From contig NZ_CP048630.1 in NCBI RefSeq assembly GCF_010669125.1, positions 3,654,001 to 3,718,000 of the forward strand: a stretch of DNA of 64,000 nt, in the 5' to 3' direction. Within the stretch, counting starts at the first letter, position 1, and each line of letters starts with the position of its first letter. Position numbers and translations under genes: made by a program. This stretch comes from Ancylobacter pratisalsi. Lineage in GTDB: Bacteria; Pseudomonadota; Alphaproteobacteria; Rhizobiales; Xanthobacteraceae. Under the pieces are notes generated by a model. That model saw nothing but the letters and a program-made list of their open reading frames with translations, was not told the DNA's origin and ran no database searches. Shown piece after piece: positions 30,332-39,688 of the stretch.

Positions 30332-31264
30332 GTGCCCGATCTCGCGCTAGATCTCCGCTATTTGCGATATGCGATTATTGCCGCCGAGCATGGCAGCTTT
30401 CGGCGTGCCGCCGAAGCTCTCAACGTCTCCCAGTCAACCGTAAGTCGGCGGATACAGATTCTTGAGCGGAGACTCGGGGCGCCGCTGTTCGTACGGTTGC
30501 GGACGGGTATCCGACCGACACGGTCAGGAGAACGATTCTTGCGCGAAGCGGCAACTGGCGCAGACCATCTCAGGCAGGCGGCGCAAGCGATAGCAGCAGT
30601 TAAACACGGTGGCGCTGGCGACATTCGCGTCGGTCTAGTCGCCTCGTTGGCGCAAGGTTTTTTGGCCACTTTGTTGGCCGAGTATCACCGTCGATTTCCG
30701 TCGGTCACCGTTGAGATTGATGACGAAGCCTCCGAGACCAATGTGGCTGGTGTCCTTAATGGGCGCCTTGACGTCGCCTTCGTCACCGGGATCGCCAGCG
30801 TGCCAAGGTGCAGCAGTTGTCACCTATGGGACGAGCGAATCTATATTGCGGTCCCCTCATCTCACAAACTCGCGGCGGAGAAACAGATATCGTGGTCCCA
30901 AGTCCGAAACGAAGTCTTTCTAGTTAGCGCCGGAGGCCCCGGACCAGAGATCGAGAACTATCTCATCTCAAAGTTGTCGGGTTTAGGATTTCGGCCGCGT
31001 ATTCATCTCCAAAGGGTTGGCCGCGACAACCTTGTTAACTTGGTTGCGTGTGGCTTCGGAGTGACCCTAACGACCGAGTCGACGCGAGGGACGGGTTACA
31101 GGGGAGTTGCTTTTATTCCCGTGGAAGGCGCTTCGGAGATCGTCTCATCGAGTGTGCTTTGGAGAGATGCAAATGACAACCCGGCCCTGAAAGGGTTGCT
31201 CGATCTAAGTAGAGAACTGCGATCTACGCGGAGTCCTCGGCCGACAGTCGTCGGGCGCGGATGA
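30332..31264 (+). CDS. LysR-family transcriptional regulator at the end of the trb operon
   Basis: This 310-residue LysR protein starts with GTG. It has the HTH region LRYLRYAIIAAEHGSFRRAA, then VSQSTVSRRIQILERRLGAP, and a periplasmic-binding-protein-like effector domain. It converges with the DUF2274/trbI end of the mating-pair operon and overlaps the DUF2274 gene by 41 bases at the 3' ends. LysR genes near trb clusters are common in this ICE class, so it may control element genes. Its targets cannot be read from this sequence. Confidence 0.8.
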   Translation: MPDLALDLRYLRYAIIAAEHGSFRRAAEALNVSQSTVSRRIQILERRLGAPLFVRLRTGIRPTRSGERFLREAATGADHLRQAAQAIAAVKHGGAGDIRVGLVASLAQGFLATLLAEYHRRFPSVTVEIDDEASETNVAGVLNGRLDVAFVTGIASVPRCSSCHLWDERIYIAVPSSHKLAAEKQISWSQVRNEVFLVSAGGPGPEIENYLISKLSGLGFRPRIHLQRVGRDNLVNLVACGFGVTLTTESTRGTGYRGVAFIPVEGASEIVSSSVLWRDANDNPALKGLLDLSRELRSTRSPRPTVVGRG

Positions 31265-31457
31265 ACGCCCGATCTGTGGCAATGAATCGCTCCAGCATCG
31301 GTGGGATGAGGCGCGTCGCATCTCCAACAGGTTGCCCGGTTTCATTTGCATGAATTTTGGCATACGCGATCAGATCGCGATGCAGCGCTGCCGGTAACTC
31401 TAGTGTGACTTTGACCGGCTTGTCATTCGCGATCGGACCAAGCTTCAACTTTGCCAT
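31224..31457 (-). CDS. DUF2274 protein, last gene of the trb operon
   Basis: The 77-residue protein has the motif KVTLELPAALHRDLIAYAKI followed by IPPMLERFIATDRAF, typical of DUF2274, a small family that regularly follows trbI in conjugative elements. Its ATG overlaps the trbI stop (TGATG), so it is translationally coupled to trbI. The pattern resembles a ribbon-helix-helix DNA-binding fold; its role is not established. Confidence 0.75.
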   Translation of the reverse strand: MAKLKLGPIANDKPVKVTLELPAALHRDLIAYAKIHANETGQPVGDATRLIPPMLERFIATDRAFIRARRLSAEDSA

Positions 31458-32680
31458 CACAATCCTTTGTAGGGTTCGAGCACCAGGTCACGGGTGACGA
31501 TCACACGCACGGGAAAGCCCGGTCGGATCGTCAAGGTCGGCGCGACGTTGAGCTGGCGCCGGACGATCTGCTGGCCTGCGTCGTTTATCGTGTCCTGCCC
31601 GCCGTTGCGGATCGCGCCGACAAGCCGATCGTCATCGTTTGTGGCCAGCTCTGCGCCGACGCTGAGCAAGGTTGAGAGCCCGGCTGCCTTTGCCAGATCC
31701 CACCAATGATAGTCGACGCCGTCCTGGAGGCCGGCGAACCCCTCAGCATCCGCGCCTGGCTGGCGCTCGAGAACGATCGAGCGTCCATTCGGAAAGATCA
31801 GGCGGTTCCAGACCAGCAGCACACGGCTCTGCCCGAACTGCAGGCTGTTGTCATACTGGCCAATGACGCGCGTGCCCTGTGGCACGAGGAGGACGCGGCC
31901 GGTCGGGCTGTCGTAGATGTTCTCGGTCACCTGCGCCGTGATTTGGCCTGGCAGGTCGGACCTGATGCCGGTGATCAGCGCGGCCGATATGACCGCGCCG
32001 GCCTGGAGGATGTTCGGCGACGCCGGCGCGGTGACACGATCGGCGGCGACCGTGCGGCGATCGGGGGCTGCGTTGAGGAAGGCGTTCTGGCGATCCTGCG
32101 CTGAGGGCGTCGCTGGCGGAGGTGCGAGGCCAAGGCTTGCCAGATCGGGCGCCGGCGGCGGTGCAACGGTGGGCGCTGCGACTGAGGCGCCAGCGCGTGT
32201 CTCGGTGCCCGAGAACAGCCGGCTGGTCCGGGCCGTTTCGATCTCCTGTAGCCTGCGCTGCTCTTCCGGACTGATGCCCGGATTGGGGGTGGCGATGCGA
32301 GGGGCTGGAACGGCCTGACCTCGCTCCTGCGCGCCGACGATTGGGCGGCCGAGATCGCCCGGCAGGGGCGGTCCGAGGCGAGGCACGCCGCTGTAGTCGC
32401 GCGGCAATCCGGCGAGCCCATCGGCGGTCGAGCGATTGTCCGTCGAATAGAGTTCCTCGTTCGGGCGGGCGCCATCGCGGGTCTGAAGCGCATAGACGAG
32501 AGCACCGCCGAGCCCGACGCTGGCGACGAGGCCGATTCCCGCGAGGACTTTACGCGATAGTCGGGTGACACGCGGCGGCTCGGCGCGCAGCCGCATCGGT
32601 GCGGCGCTGGCCGGCTCGCCGGTTAAGGGTTGCGTATCGTCGGCCGGCGTGTGCTCGTTCGGGGGCTCGTTCTCGCTCAC
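31457..32680 (-). CDS. trbI: Conjugal transfer protein TrbI (VirB10-like)
   Basis: The 407-residue protein has a short cytosolic N-terminus, one membrane segment at about residues 46-64 (VLAGIGLVASVGLGGALVYA), a proline-rich linker, and the C-terminal TrbI/VirB10 domain with PQGTRVIGQYDNSLQFGQSR and LVWNRLIFPNGRSI. It bridges the inner and outer membranes in the mating-pair channel. Its start overlaps the trbG stop, and its stop overlaps the DUF2274 start. Confidence 0.92.
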   Translation of the reverse strand: MSENEPPNEHTPADDTQPLTGEPASAAPMRLRAEPPRVTRLSRKVLAGIGLVASVGLGGALVYALQTRDGARPNEELYSTDNRSTADGLAGLPRDYSGVPRLGPPLPGDLGRPIVGAQERGQAVPAPRIATPNPGISPEEQRRLQEIETARTSRLFSGTETRAGASVAAPTVAPPPAPDLASLGLAPPPATPSAQDRQNAFLNAAPDRRTVAADRVTAPASPNILQAGAVISAALITGIRSDLPGQITAQVTENIYDSPTGRVLLVPQGTRVIGQYDNSLQFGQSRVLLVWNRLIFPNGRSIVLERQPGADAEGFAGLQDGVDYHWWDLAKAAGLSTLLSVGAELATNDDDRLVGAIRNGGQDTINDAGQQIVRRQLNVAPTLTIRPGFPVRVIVTRDLVLEPYKGL

Positions 32681-33726
32681 GACGCCGGCCTCCCGTCGGT
32701 GCGGGTGATGCGGACGCGCTTCTGGCGATCGCCGGAGCCGTAGCGCAGCTCGGCGGCGGCGAAGAGCCGGTCGACGATCATATGGTTGCCGCGGACCCGG
32801 TAGTTCACCAGCTCGGAGGTGTTACCCTCGGGTCCGACGACGAACAGCGGCGGCATCTCGCCCTGGCCGATCCCGCGGGGAAACTCGATGAAGACCTGAC
32901 GCCCGTCGTCGAAGGCGCGCAGCGGTCGCCACGGCGCACGGTCGCCGTCGATGGCATAGCGGAAATTGACGTTGGCGAGATCGACGCCGCTCGCCACCGG
33001 CTGGGCGGCCTGCGCCTCGGCGTTCTGTCGGCGCAGCGCCATGAGCTGGTCCTGCGGGTACTGCCACGAGACCGACGCCATATAGGTCCGCTCCGTCGAG
33101 CGAAGCTCCATATGATAGGTGCGCAGGTTGGTGTTGATGACGAGGTTCGTCATCAGTTCGGCGCGCGTGGGTTTCACGAGGATATGGATCCGGCGGGTTG
33201 CGCCCGATCCGCTCTCGGTGTCGCCGATAATCCAGCGAACGGTGTCGCCCGCGGCAACGGGACCGGAGCCGACGAGCTGCTCGCCCGGCTGCAGCGCGAT
33301 GTCGGTGATCTGGCCGACGGCGGTATAGACTTGGTAGAGCGCTCCTTGCGTGAACGGATAGACCTGCATCGAGTTGATGAAGCCGTCGCGCACCGGCTGG
33401 ATTCGAGCGGCGGCATTGGCTTGGTTCACTCTTGCCGTGGGATCGGCAGGCTCCGGCGTGCGCCGGGACGGCTCGACGCGTTGCAACTGGCCTGGCAGCG
33501 GCAGTGGCCGCGGCAGCTCGACCACGGTGACGGGCGCGGGTGGATCGACGGTCTGCACCGCTGGCGCTGCGTTATCGTAGGAGATTTCCGGCGGCGGATT
33601 GGTGGTAGCACAGCCGGCGAGCGCGGACGTCGCCAGCAGCATAAACGGCAATACGCATCTGCGCAGAGCCGGGGATACGATGATGCGCGGAGCCGGGTTT
33701 CCGGCTTTACGGAAAGACGGCTTCAT
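32677..33726 (-). CDS. trbG: Conjugal transfer protein TrbG (VirB9-like)
   Basis: The 349-residue precursor has a lipoprotein-type signal peptide ending in LATSALAGC (Cys39). The mature part has TrbG/VirB9 features, including AVGQITDIALQPGEQL and YPQDQLMALR. It is the outer-membrane complex partner of TrbI and TrbH-type lipoproteins. Both of its ends overlap neighbouring trb genes by 4 bases. The N-terminus before the hydrophobic core is longer than usual, so an internal start is possible. Confidence 0.9.
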   Translation of the reverse strand: MKPSFRKAGNPAPRIIVSPALRRCVLPFMLLATSALAGCATTNPPPEISYDNAAPAVQTVDPPAPVTVVELPRPLPLPGQLQRVEPSRRTPEPADPTARVNQANAAARIQPVRDGFINSMQVYPFTQGALYQVYTAVGQITDIALQPGEQLVGSGPVAAGDTVRWIIGDTESGSGATRRIHILVKPTRAELMTNLVINTNLRTYHMELRSTERTYMASVSWQYPQDQLMALRRQNAEAQAAQPVASGVDLANVNFRYAIDGDRAPWRPLRAFDDGRQVFIEFPRGIGQGEMPPLFVVGPEGNTSELVNYRVRGNHMIVDRLFAAAELRYGSGDRQKRVRITRTDGRPAS

Positions 33727-34406
33727 TGCCCAAGCTCCCGTGACCAGTTGATGGCGTTGACATAGATGCCGAGCGGGTTCGCCCTCAGTCGGTCGGCATT
33801 GCCCGGAATTTGCACCACGATCGTCAGGATCGCGGTCCAGCGCGTGGTCTCGGCGAGCTGGCCGTTCTCATAGCGGCGCTCGACCCAGGCGACGCGGAAG
33901 CTGTCGGGGGACGCGCGAATGACGCTGGAGACGTCGACCGCGATCTGCTGGCGGCCGACCTTCGCAAACGGGTCGTTCGACCGAGCGTAATCGTTCAGGG
34001 CCATGGCGCCGCGATCGGTCGTGAAGTCATAGGCGCGCAGCCAATTCTGACGCACGATAATCGCGTCTGCCGGGATGGAGCGGACCTGCTCGATGAACCG
34101 CGCGAGGTGGAAGGCGATTTGCGGATCGGTCGGCCGGTAGTCCGCGACGGCAGGCGCGACGGCCTGCGCCTGGCCGAGCCGATCGACCTGCACCACCCAC
34201 GGCACGATCGTTCCCCGCGCCGACTGCACGACGAGCGCGGTGGCGAATCCGGCCGACAGGATCAGCGAGCCGAACGCCATCAGCCGCCAGTTCTTCGCCT
34301 GAACACGCGAGGCGCCGATCCGCTCATCCCAGACCTGGGCAGCGCGTTGATAGGGTGTCTCCGGCTCAGAAACTTTGCCGTAGTGGGTGGTTGGTCGTTT
34401 GAACAT
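33723..34406 (-). CDS. trbF: Conjugal transfer protein TrbF (VirB8-like)
   Basis: This 227-residue protein has a cytosolic start (PYQRAAQVWDERIGASRVQA), one membrane helix (about residues 45-65, LMAFGSLILSAGFATALVVQ), and a periplasmic VirB8-type domain with WTAILTIVVQIPGNADRLRANPLGIYV near the end. It is an assembly factor of the mating channel. Its stop overlaps the trbG start, and its start touches the trbL stop. Confidence 0.92.
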   Translation of the reverse strand: MFKRPTTHYGKVSEPETPYQRAAQVWDERIGASRVQAKNWRLMAFGSLILSAGFATALVVQSARGTIVPWVVQVDRLGQAQAVAPAVADYRPTDPQIAFHLARFIEQVRSIPADAIIVRQNWLRAYDFTTDRGAMALNDYARSNDPFAKVGRQQIAVDVSSVIRASPDSFRVAWVERRYENGQLAETTRWTAILTIVVQIPGNADRLRANPLGIYVNAINWSRELGQ

Positions 34407-35767
34407 CAGCGATCGCCTTCGGAAAGGTTGACGGAGGAGCCGCCGCCGTGGGCGTCGCCGGAGCGGACGGCATGGGCCGTGGCCTGGACGGCATGGGTCA
34501 TGTGTTGGGAGCGGCGCATCCGCTGGGCCCAGGCCGGCGGACCGCCGACGGTTGGGGAACCGGTGGCGGCGGCGTCACCGGCCGCGTCGCCGCCGATCGA
34601 GCCAGCGGTGGAAGTGCCGCCCGTCGCCTCGAAGGCGGCCTTGCCGCCAGCATTGAAGCTGGAGCGCATGCTTTCGGCGGCGCGCGAGGCAGCGCGGCGC
34701 AGTGGTGAGACGGCGGCGCTACCGCCGGCACGGGCGACCCCGCCAAGGCCGGACGCGACACCCGACGCACCGGACTGGCCGGCTGCGCCGAGGCTGTAGG
34801 CGGTGGACGCGCCGCCAGCGATCGCAGCACCGCCGCGAGCGGCGGCGGCGGCGCCACCCGCCAGCGCAGCACCACCGGAGGCGGCGGCGCCGACGGCGCC
34901 AGCGCCGAGCGCGACCATGCCGCCCGCGGCGATGCCCGTGCCAACCGCTGCGCCGGCGCTGAGCTGCGGGCCGCCGGAAACGAGACCACTGGCGATGCCG
35001 GGACCGAAGATGCCGAGGCCGAGCAGCGACAGCGCGGCGAGTACGATCGCCATCGCTTCGTCGATTGTGGGGGTTGCCCCGCCGAAGCCGGATGTGAACT
35101 CCGAGAAGAGGGTCGAGCCGATGCCGATGATGACGGCAAGCACCAAAACCTTGATGCCGGAAGAGATGACGTTGCCGAGCACGCGTTCGGCCATGAAGGC
35201 CGATTTCCCGAATAGGCCGAACGGGATCAGCACGAAGCCCGCGAGCGTCGTCAGTTTGAATTCGATGAGCGTGACGAAGAGCTGGATGGCGAGGATGAAG
35301 AAGGCGAGCAGGACCAGCGCCCAGGCGAGGAACATGCAGGCGATCTGGATGAAGTTCTCGAAGAACGACCAGTAGCCCATCAGGCCAGAGATCGACTCCA
35401 AGAGCGGCCGGCCGGCGTCGAGACCGGTTTGCGCCACCTTGCCGGGGCGCAAGAGATCGGCCGTGGTGAAGCTGGTGCCGCTGGCTTTTAATCCCAGGCC
35501 GGCGAAGCTCTCGAAGACGATGCGTGCCAGGTTGTTCCAGTTGCCGATGATGTAGGCGAAGACGCCGACGAACAGCGTCTTCTTCACCAGGCGAGCCATG
35601 ATGTCGTCGTCGGCGCCCCAGCTCCAGAAGAGTGCGGCCAGCGTCACGTCGATGACGATCAGGGTCGTGGCGATGAAGGCGACTTCGCCGCTGAGCAACC
35701 CAAAGCCGCTATCGATGTAACGGGTGAAGACCTCAAGGAAATGGTCGATGACGCCGGTGCCGCCCAT
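34406..35767 (-). CDS. trbL: P-type conjugative transfer protein TrbL (VirB6-like)
   Basis: The 453-residue polytopic protein starts with MGGTGVIDHFLEVFTRYIDS, the conserved TrbL N-terminus. It has about six membrane helices in the first 290 residues, then a low-complexity Ala/Gly/Ser tail. It corresponds to the VirB6-type inner-membrane channel component. The tail is GC-rich enough to produce long open frames on the other strand, which are not genes. It lies 4 bases after the trbK-type gene. Confidence 0.9.
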   Translation of the reverse strand: MGGTGVIDHFLEVFTRYIDSGFGLLSGEVAFIATTLIVIDVTLAALFWSWGADDDIMARLVKKTLFVGVFAYIIGNWNNLARIVFESFAGLGLKASGTSFTTADLLRPGKVAQTGLDAGRPLLESISGLMGYWSFFENFIQIACMFLAWALVLLAFFILAIQLFVTLIEFKLTTLAGFVLIPFGLFGKSAFMAERVLGNVISSGIKVLVLAVIIGIGSTLFSEFTSGFGGATPTIDEAMAIVLAALSLLGLGIFGPGIASGLVSGGPQLSAGAAVGTGIAAGGMVALGAGAVGAAASGGAALAGGAAAAARGGAAIAGGASTAYSLGAAGQSGASGVASGLGGVARAGGSAAVSPLRRAASRAAESMRSSFNAGGKAAFEATGGTSTAGSIGGDAAGDAAATGSPTVGGPPAWAQRMRRSQHMTHAVQATAHAVRSGDAHGGGSSVNLSEGDR

Positions 35768-35771
35768 GATG

Positions 35772-36161
35772 TTATCTCGCTTCGTCGAGCTGCGGCGGCG
35801 CGATCGGCGCGGCGGGCTCCACGGCCGGCTGATCGGTGCGGCCCGGTTGGGGAGTGGCGTCGTTTCGCGGCGCTGGCGGCATGTCCGGCAGTCGCTCGGC
35901 AGGTCGCGCGCCGGGCGCGAGGAAGCGGTTGCGGTTTTCGGCCCAGGCCCGCAGGCAGGCCGGATCGCGCGGCCCGGCTTCGCCGAGCGCCTGGCAGCGG
36001 ATCAGCTCGTCGCGCAGCGGATCGGCCTGAGTGACCGTGGCGCGGCCAGACGGCCAGGCCTCTGGCCCTTCCTCTTTCCGGGTCATCTCGATCGCGGTCG
36101 CGGTTATCGCAACCGCGACGAACACAACGGCGCCAAACCGGGCGAGCATCTTGCCGTCCAT
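35772..36161 (-). CDS. trbK: Putative entry-exclusion protein TrbK (TrbK-alt type)
   Basis: The 129-residue protein has a single N-terminal hydrophobic helix (LARFGAVVFVAVAITATAIE) and a short polar domain with ADPLRDELIRCQALGEA and DPACLRAWAENRNRF, the two-cysteine pattern of the alternative TrbK group. A proline-rich tail follows. In IncP-like systems TrbK in the recipient blocks redundant transfer. The position between trbJ and trbL is the canonical trbK slot. Confidence 0.75.
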   Translation of the reverse strand: MDGKMLARFGAVVFVAVAITATAIEMTRKEEGPEAWPSGRATVTQADPLRDELIRCQALGEAGPRDPACLRAWAENRNRFLAPGARPAERLPDMPPAPRNDATPQPGRTDQPAVEPAAPIAPPQLDEAR

Positions 36162-36170
36162 GGCCGAGCC

Positions 36171-36941
36171 TCAGTTGTCGTTCGGGAACATGCGGGCGTT
36201 GCCCGGCTGGTAGCCGCTGCCCGGCGTCAGGAAGCGACGGCGCTGCTCGCGACCTTGCTCGGCCGCGGCCGCGCGCTCGGCCTCGGACAGGCTCTGCGCG
36301 CGACCGTTTGCGGCGACCACAGCCGTCAAGTCCGCGAGCTGCTGCGCTTGCAGGGCGAGAAGCTGATTGCCCGCCTGTGTCGCCTGCAGCGCGCCGGTGG
36401 CGCCCTGGCTCTGGCCGACCAGCGCCGACATCTGGGTCCGGTTCGTGTCGATGTTGCCGACGACGCCGGCCTGGACGCGCATCGCGTCCTGCAGGCCGCC
36501 GACGGTATTCTGCCAGCGCTCGCGCGCGCCGGCGACGAGCTGCTGGTCCGAGGCGGACATCGAGGCGTTGCTGTATGTCGTCTGAAACGCACGGTCGATC
36601 TGCTGGACGTTGAGGGCGATGCCCTGCGCCTGGGCCAGAAGTTGCTGCGTCCGCTGGACGGACTGCTGGAGTTGCTGAAGCGAGGAGTATGGCAGGCTGG
36701 CGAGGTTGCGGGCCTGATTGATCAGCATAGTAGCTTCGTTCTGAAGCTGGGTGATCTGCTGATTGACCTGCTGGAGTGTGCGCGCCGCCGTCAGGACGTT
36801 CTGGGCATAGTTGGTCGGATCGTAGACGATCCACTGCGCGGCTGCGGGCGGCGCGAAAATCGGCGACAGCGCGAGCGGCGTAGCGAGGAGCGCGGCGGTC
36901 AGATGCAGCGCACGCGAGCGGGAACGAACGGAACAAGTCAT
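36171..36941 (-). CDS. trbJ: P-type conjugative transfer protein TrbJ (VirB5-like)
   Basis: The 256-residue precursor has a signal peptide (through about residue 35, ending APPAAA). The mature protein starts QWIVYDPTNYAQNVLTAART and continues with long glutamine-rich coiled-coil helices, as in TrbJ/VirB5. It is exported and is part of, or helps build, the pilus tip. ATG 36941 overlaps the trbE stop; the open frame extends upstream only as antisense-like sequence. Confidence 0.9.
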   Translation of the reverse strand: MTCSVRSRSRALHLTAALLATPLALSPIFAPPAAAQWIVYDPTNYAQNVLTAARTLQQVNQQITQLQNEATMLINQARNLASLPYSSLQQLQQSVQRTQQLLAQAQGIALNVQQIDRAFQTTYSNASMSASDQQLVAGARERWQNTVGGLQDAMRVQAGVVGNIDTNRTQMSALVGQSQGATGALQATQAGNQLLALQAQQLADLTAVVAANGRAQSLSEAERAAAAEQGREQRRRFLTPGSGYQPGNARMFPNDN

Positions 36942-39394
36942 GGGCGTGCCTCCGGATCGGTTTGGGGGGTGACGTTGGTGAGGTCGGCGATGAGGTCGGC
37001 GGCCCAGGCAAGCCGGTTTTCGGCGAGCCACTCCGCGAGGAACCCGTCCGTGCCGCTGCGGGCGTGAACGTCCGCAATCAGCGCCTGATGCTGCTTCGAT
37101 GATGCGGCGCAAAGCGCGAGCGCTACGTCCGACAGGCCCAGCTCGAACAGCCGGTTGCCGCGCCGGGATTGGCAGTAATAGTCGCGCTTTGGCATCGCCC
37201 GCGCGAGGATCTCGATCTGGCGATCGTTGAGCCCGAAGCGGCGATAGATAGCCGTGATCTGCGGCTCGATCGCGCGCTCGTTCGGGAGCAAGATGCGGGT
37301 CTGGCAGCTTTCGATGATGGCCGGCGCGATCGCCGAGCCGTCAATATCCGAGAGCGACTGGGTGGCGAAGATGACGCTGGCGTTCTTCTTACGCAGCGTC
37401 TTCAACCATTCGCGGAGTTGCCCGGCGAAACCCTCGTCGTCCAGCGCGAGCCAGCCTTCGTCGACGATCAGCAGTGTCGGTCGCCCGTCGAGGCGATCCT
37501 CGATACGGTGGAAGAGATAGGCGAGCACAGCGGCAGCCGCGCCAGTGCCGATCAGTCCTTCGGTCTCGAAGACCTGAACATTGGCTTCGCCCAGATGCTC
37601 GGCCTCGGCGTCGAGCAGACGGCCGTAGGGACCGCCGACGCAATAGGGTCGGAGCGCCTGCTTGAGATCGTTGGATTGCAGCAACACGGACAATCCCGTC
37701 AGCGTGCGCTCGGCGACGGGTGCCGACGCCAGTGACGAAAGCGCCGACCACAGGTGCTCCTTCACCTCGGGCGTGACGGGAATGCTCTCGCGCCTCAGAA
37801 TCGCGACAAGCCAGTCGGAGGCCCAGACGCGCTCGGCGACGTCGTCGATCCGGGCTAGCGGCTGAAGTGAATCGCTGTCGTCGGCGCCTTCGGTGAGGCC
37901 GCCGCCGAGATCATGCCAGTCGCCACGCATGGCGAGCGCGGCGGCGCGGATCGATCCGCCGAAGTCGAAGGCGAAGACTTGGGACTGCGGATAGCGCCGG
38001 AACTGCAGCGCCATGAGCGCCAGCAGCACCGACTTGCCAGCGCCGGTCGGCCCGACGATCAGCGTATGGCCGACGTCGCCGACATGGATGGAAAGCCGGA
38101 ACGGGGTCGAGCCTTCGGTCTTGCCGAACAGCAGTGGGGGTGCTGCAAAATGCTCGTCCCGTTCCGGTCCCGCCCACACCGCCGATAGCGGGATCATGTG
38201 GGCGAGATTCAATGTGTTGATCGGAGGTTGGCGGACATTGGCGTAGACATGGCCGGGCAGCGAGCCGAGCCAGGCGTCCACCGCGTTGATCGTCTCGGGC
38301 ATCCCGGTGAAGTCGCGGCCCTGGATGACTTTCTCGACCATCCGCAGCTTCTCGGCGGCGATACGGGGATCATCGTCCCAGACAGTGATCGTCGCGGTCA
38401 CATAAGCCTGGCCGGCATAATCGGCGCCCAGCTCCTGCAACGCCATATCGGCGTCGGCCGCCTTGTTGGCGGCATCGGTATCGACCAGCGCCGAGGCCTC
38501 GTTGGTCATCACCTCCTTGAGGATTGCGGCAATCGACTTGCGCTTGGCGAACCATTGCCGCCGGATCTTGGTCAGCAGCTTGGTGGCGTCGGTCTTGTCG
38601 AGGAGGACTGCCCTGGTCGACCAGCGGTACGGAAAGGCCAGCCGGTTCAGCTCGTCGAGGATGCCTGGCGTTGTCGCGGTCGGAAAGCCGACAATGGTGA
38701 GGATGCGCAGGTGGGTATCGCCGAGCCGGGGCTCCAGCCCGCCGGTGAGCGGCTGATCGGCGAGCAGCGCATCGAGATACATCGGCGTTTCGGGTACCCG
38801 GACGCGATGCCGCTTCGTCGAGACGGTCGAATGCAGATAAGTCAGCGTCTCGCCGTCATCGAGCCAGGCGCATTCCGGCATGAAGGCGTCGATGAGCTGG
38901 AGGATGCGATCGGTGCGGTCGGCGAAGCCGCGCAGGATCTCGCGCGCATCGACTCCAGCATGATCCCGGCCCTCATAGAGCCAGGTCTCGGCCCGCGCGG
39001 CATCCTCGGCCGGCGGCAGATAGAGGAAGGTCAGGAAGTAGCTGGACTCGAAATGCGCGCCGGCCTCTTCGAAATCTGCCTTGCGTTCCGCGTCGACCAG
39101 GCCGGATGCGCTGTCGGCGAACATGCTGGCCGGATAGGTCGCGGCGCCATGGCGCTGCGCTTCGACGAAGATGGCCCAGCCGGAGCCGAGGCGACGGAAG
39201 GCGTTGTTGAGCCGGCCGGCGACGGCGACCAGCTCGGCCGGCACGGCGCTGTCGAGGTCGGGGCCGCGGAAGCGCGCGGTGCGCTGCAGGCTGCCGTCTT
39301 TGTTCAGCACGATGCCTTCGCCGACCAGCGCCACCCAGGGCAGGAAGTCGGCGAGCCGCGTATTGCGGTTGCGATATTCGGCGAGGTTCATCAT
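36938..39394 (-). CDS. trbE: Conjugal transfer ATPase TrbE (VirB4-like)
   Basis: The 818-residue cytosolic ATPase has Walker A GPTGAGKSVLLAL (about residue 447-459) and Walker B TLLIVDEGWLAL (about residue 640). It also has the CagE/TrbE N-terminal domain with NLAHMIPLSAVWAGPERDE in between. It powers pilus assembly and substrate transfer. It lies 12 bases after trbD, and its stop overlaps trbJ. It is the best phylogenetic marker of the mating-pair system in this window. Confidence 0.95.
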   Translation of the reverse strand: MMNLAEYRNRNTRLADFLPWVALVGEGIVLNKDGSLQRTARFRGPDLDSAVPAELVAVAGRLNNAFRRLGSGWAIFVEAQRHGAATYPASMFADSASGLVDAERKADFEEAGAHFESSYFLTFLYLPPAEDAARAETWLYEGRDHAGVDAREILRGFADRTDRILQLIDAFMPECAWLDDGETLTYLHSTVSTKRHRVRVPETPMYLDALLADQPLTGGLEPRLGDTHLRILTIVGFPTATTPGILDELNRLAFPYRWSTRAVLLDKTDATKLLTKIRRQWFAKRKSIAAILKEVMTNEASALVDTDAANKAADADMALQELGADYAGQAYVTATITVWDDDPRIAAEKLRMVEKVIQGRDFTGMPETINAVDAWLGSLPGHVYANVRQPPINTLNLAHMIPLSAVWAGPERDEHFAAPPLLFGKTEGSTPFRLSIHVGDVGHTLIVGPTGAGKSVLLALMALQFRRYPQSQVFAFDFGGSIRAAALAMRGDWHDLGGGLTEGADDSDSLQPLARIDDVAERVWASDWLVAILRRESIPVTPEVKEHLWSALSSLASAPVAERTLTGLSVLLQSNDLKQALRPYCVGGPYGRLLDAEAEHLGEANVQVFETEGLIGTGAAAAVLAYLFHRIEDRLDGRPTLLIVDEGWLALDDEGFAGQLREWLKTLRKKNASVIFATQSLSDIDGSAIAPAIIESCQTRILLPNERAIEPQITAIYRRFGLNDRQIEILARAMPKRDYYCQSRRGNRLFELGLSDVALALCAASSKQHQALIADVHARSGTDGFLAEWLAENRLAWAADLIADLTNVTPQTDPEARP

Positions 39395-39406
39395 CGGCGT
39401 CGCTCC

Positions 39407-39688
39407 TCAAACGGACAGGTGGCCGGGGATGCGCAGATGCTTGCGCACGACGTCGACGAACTGCGGATCGCGTTTGGCAGCCCAAACCGCCGCGAAATGC
39501 CCGACAGCCCAGAGGCCGAGGCCGACCAGCCAGAGGCGCAGGCCCAGGCCGAACGCGGCTGCCAGCGTACCGTTGAGGATGGCGAGCGAGCGCGGAGCGC
39601 CGCCGAGCAGGATATGCTCGGTCAGCGCCCGATGGACCGGGACCGAGAAGCCCGGCAGCTCGCCGCCATGATCCGCGCCGTCGGCCAT
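39407..39688 (-). CDS. trbD: Conjugal transfer protein TrbD (VirB3-like)
   Basis: This 93-residue protein has the VirB3-type motif VPVHRALTEHILLGGAPR, a hydrophobic helix pair (GLGLRLWLVGLGLWAVGHFAA), and the C-terminal KRDPQFVDVVRKHLR. It is a small inner-membrane subunit that works with the VirB4-type ATPase encoded downstream. Its ATG overlaps the trbC stop (TGATG). Confidence 0.9.
   Translation of the reverse strand: MADGADHGGELPGFSVPVHRALTEHILLGGAPRSLAILNGTLAAAFGLGLRLWLVGLGLWAVGHFAAVWAAKRDPQFVDVVRKHLRIPGHLSV

Noticed and set aside
34448-35375. Plus-strand frames rich in Ala, Arg and Pro opposite trbL
   Set aside because: Products of the low-complexity Ala/Gly coding tail of trbL read backwards.
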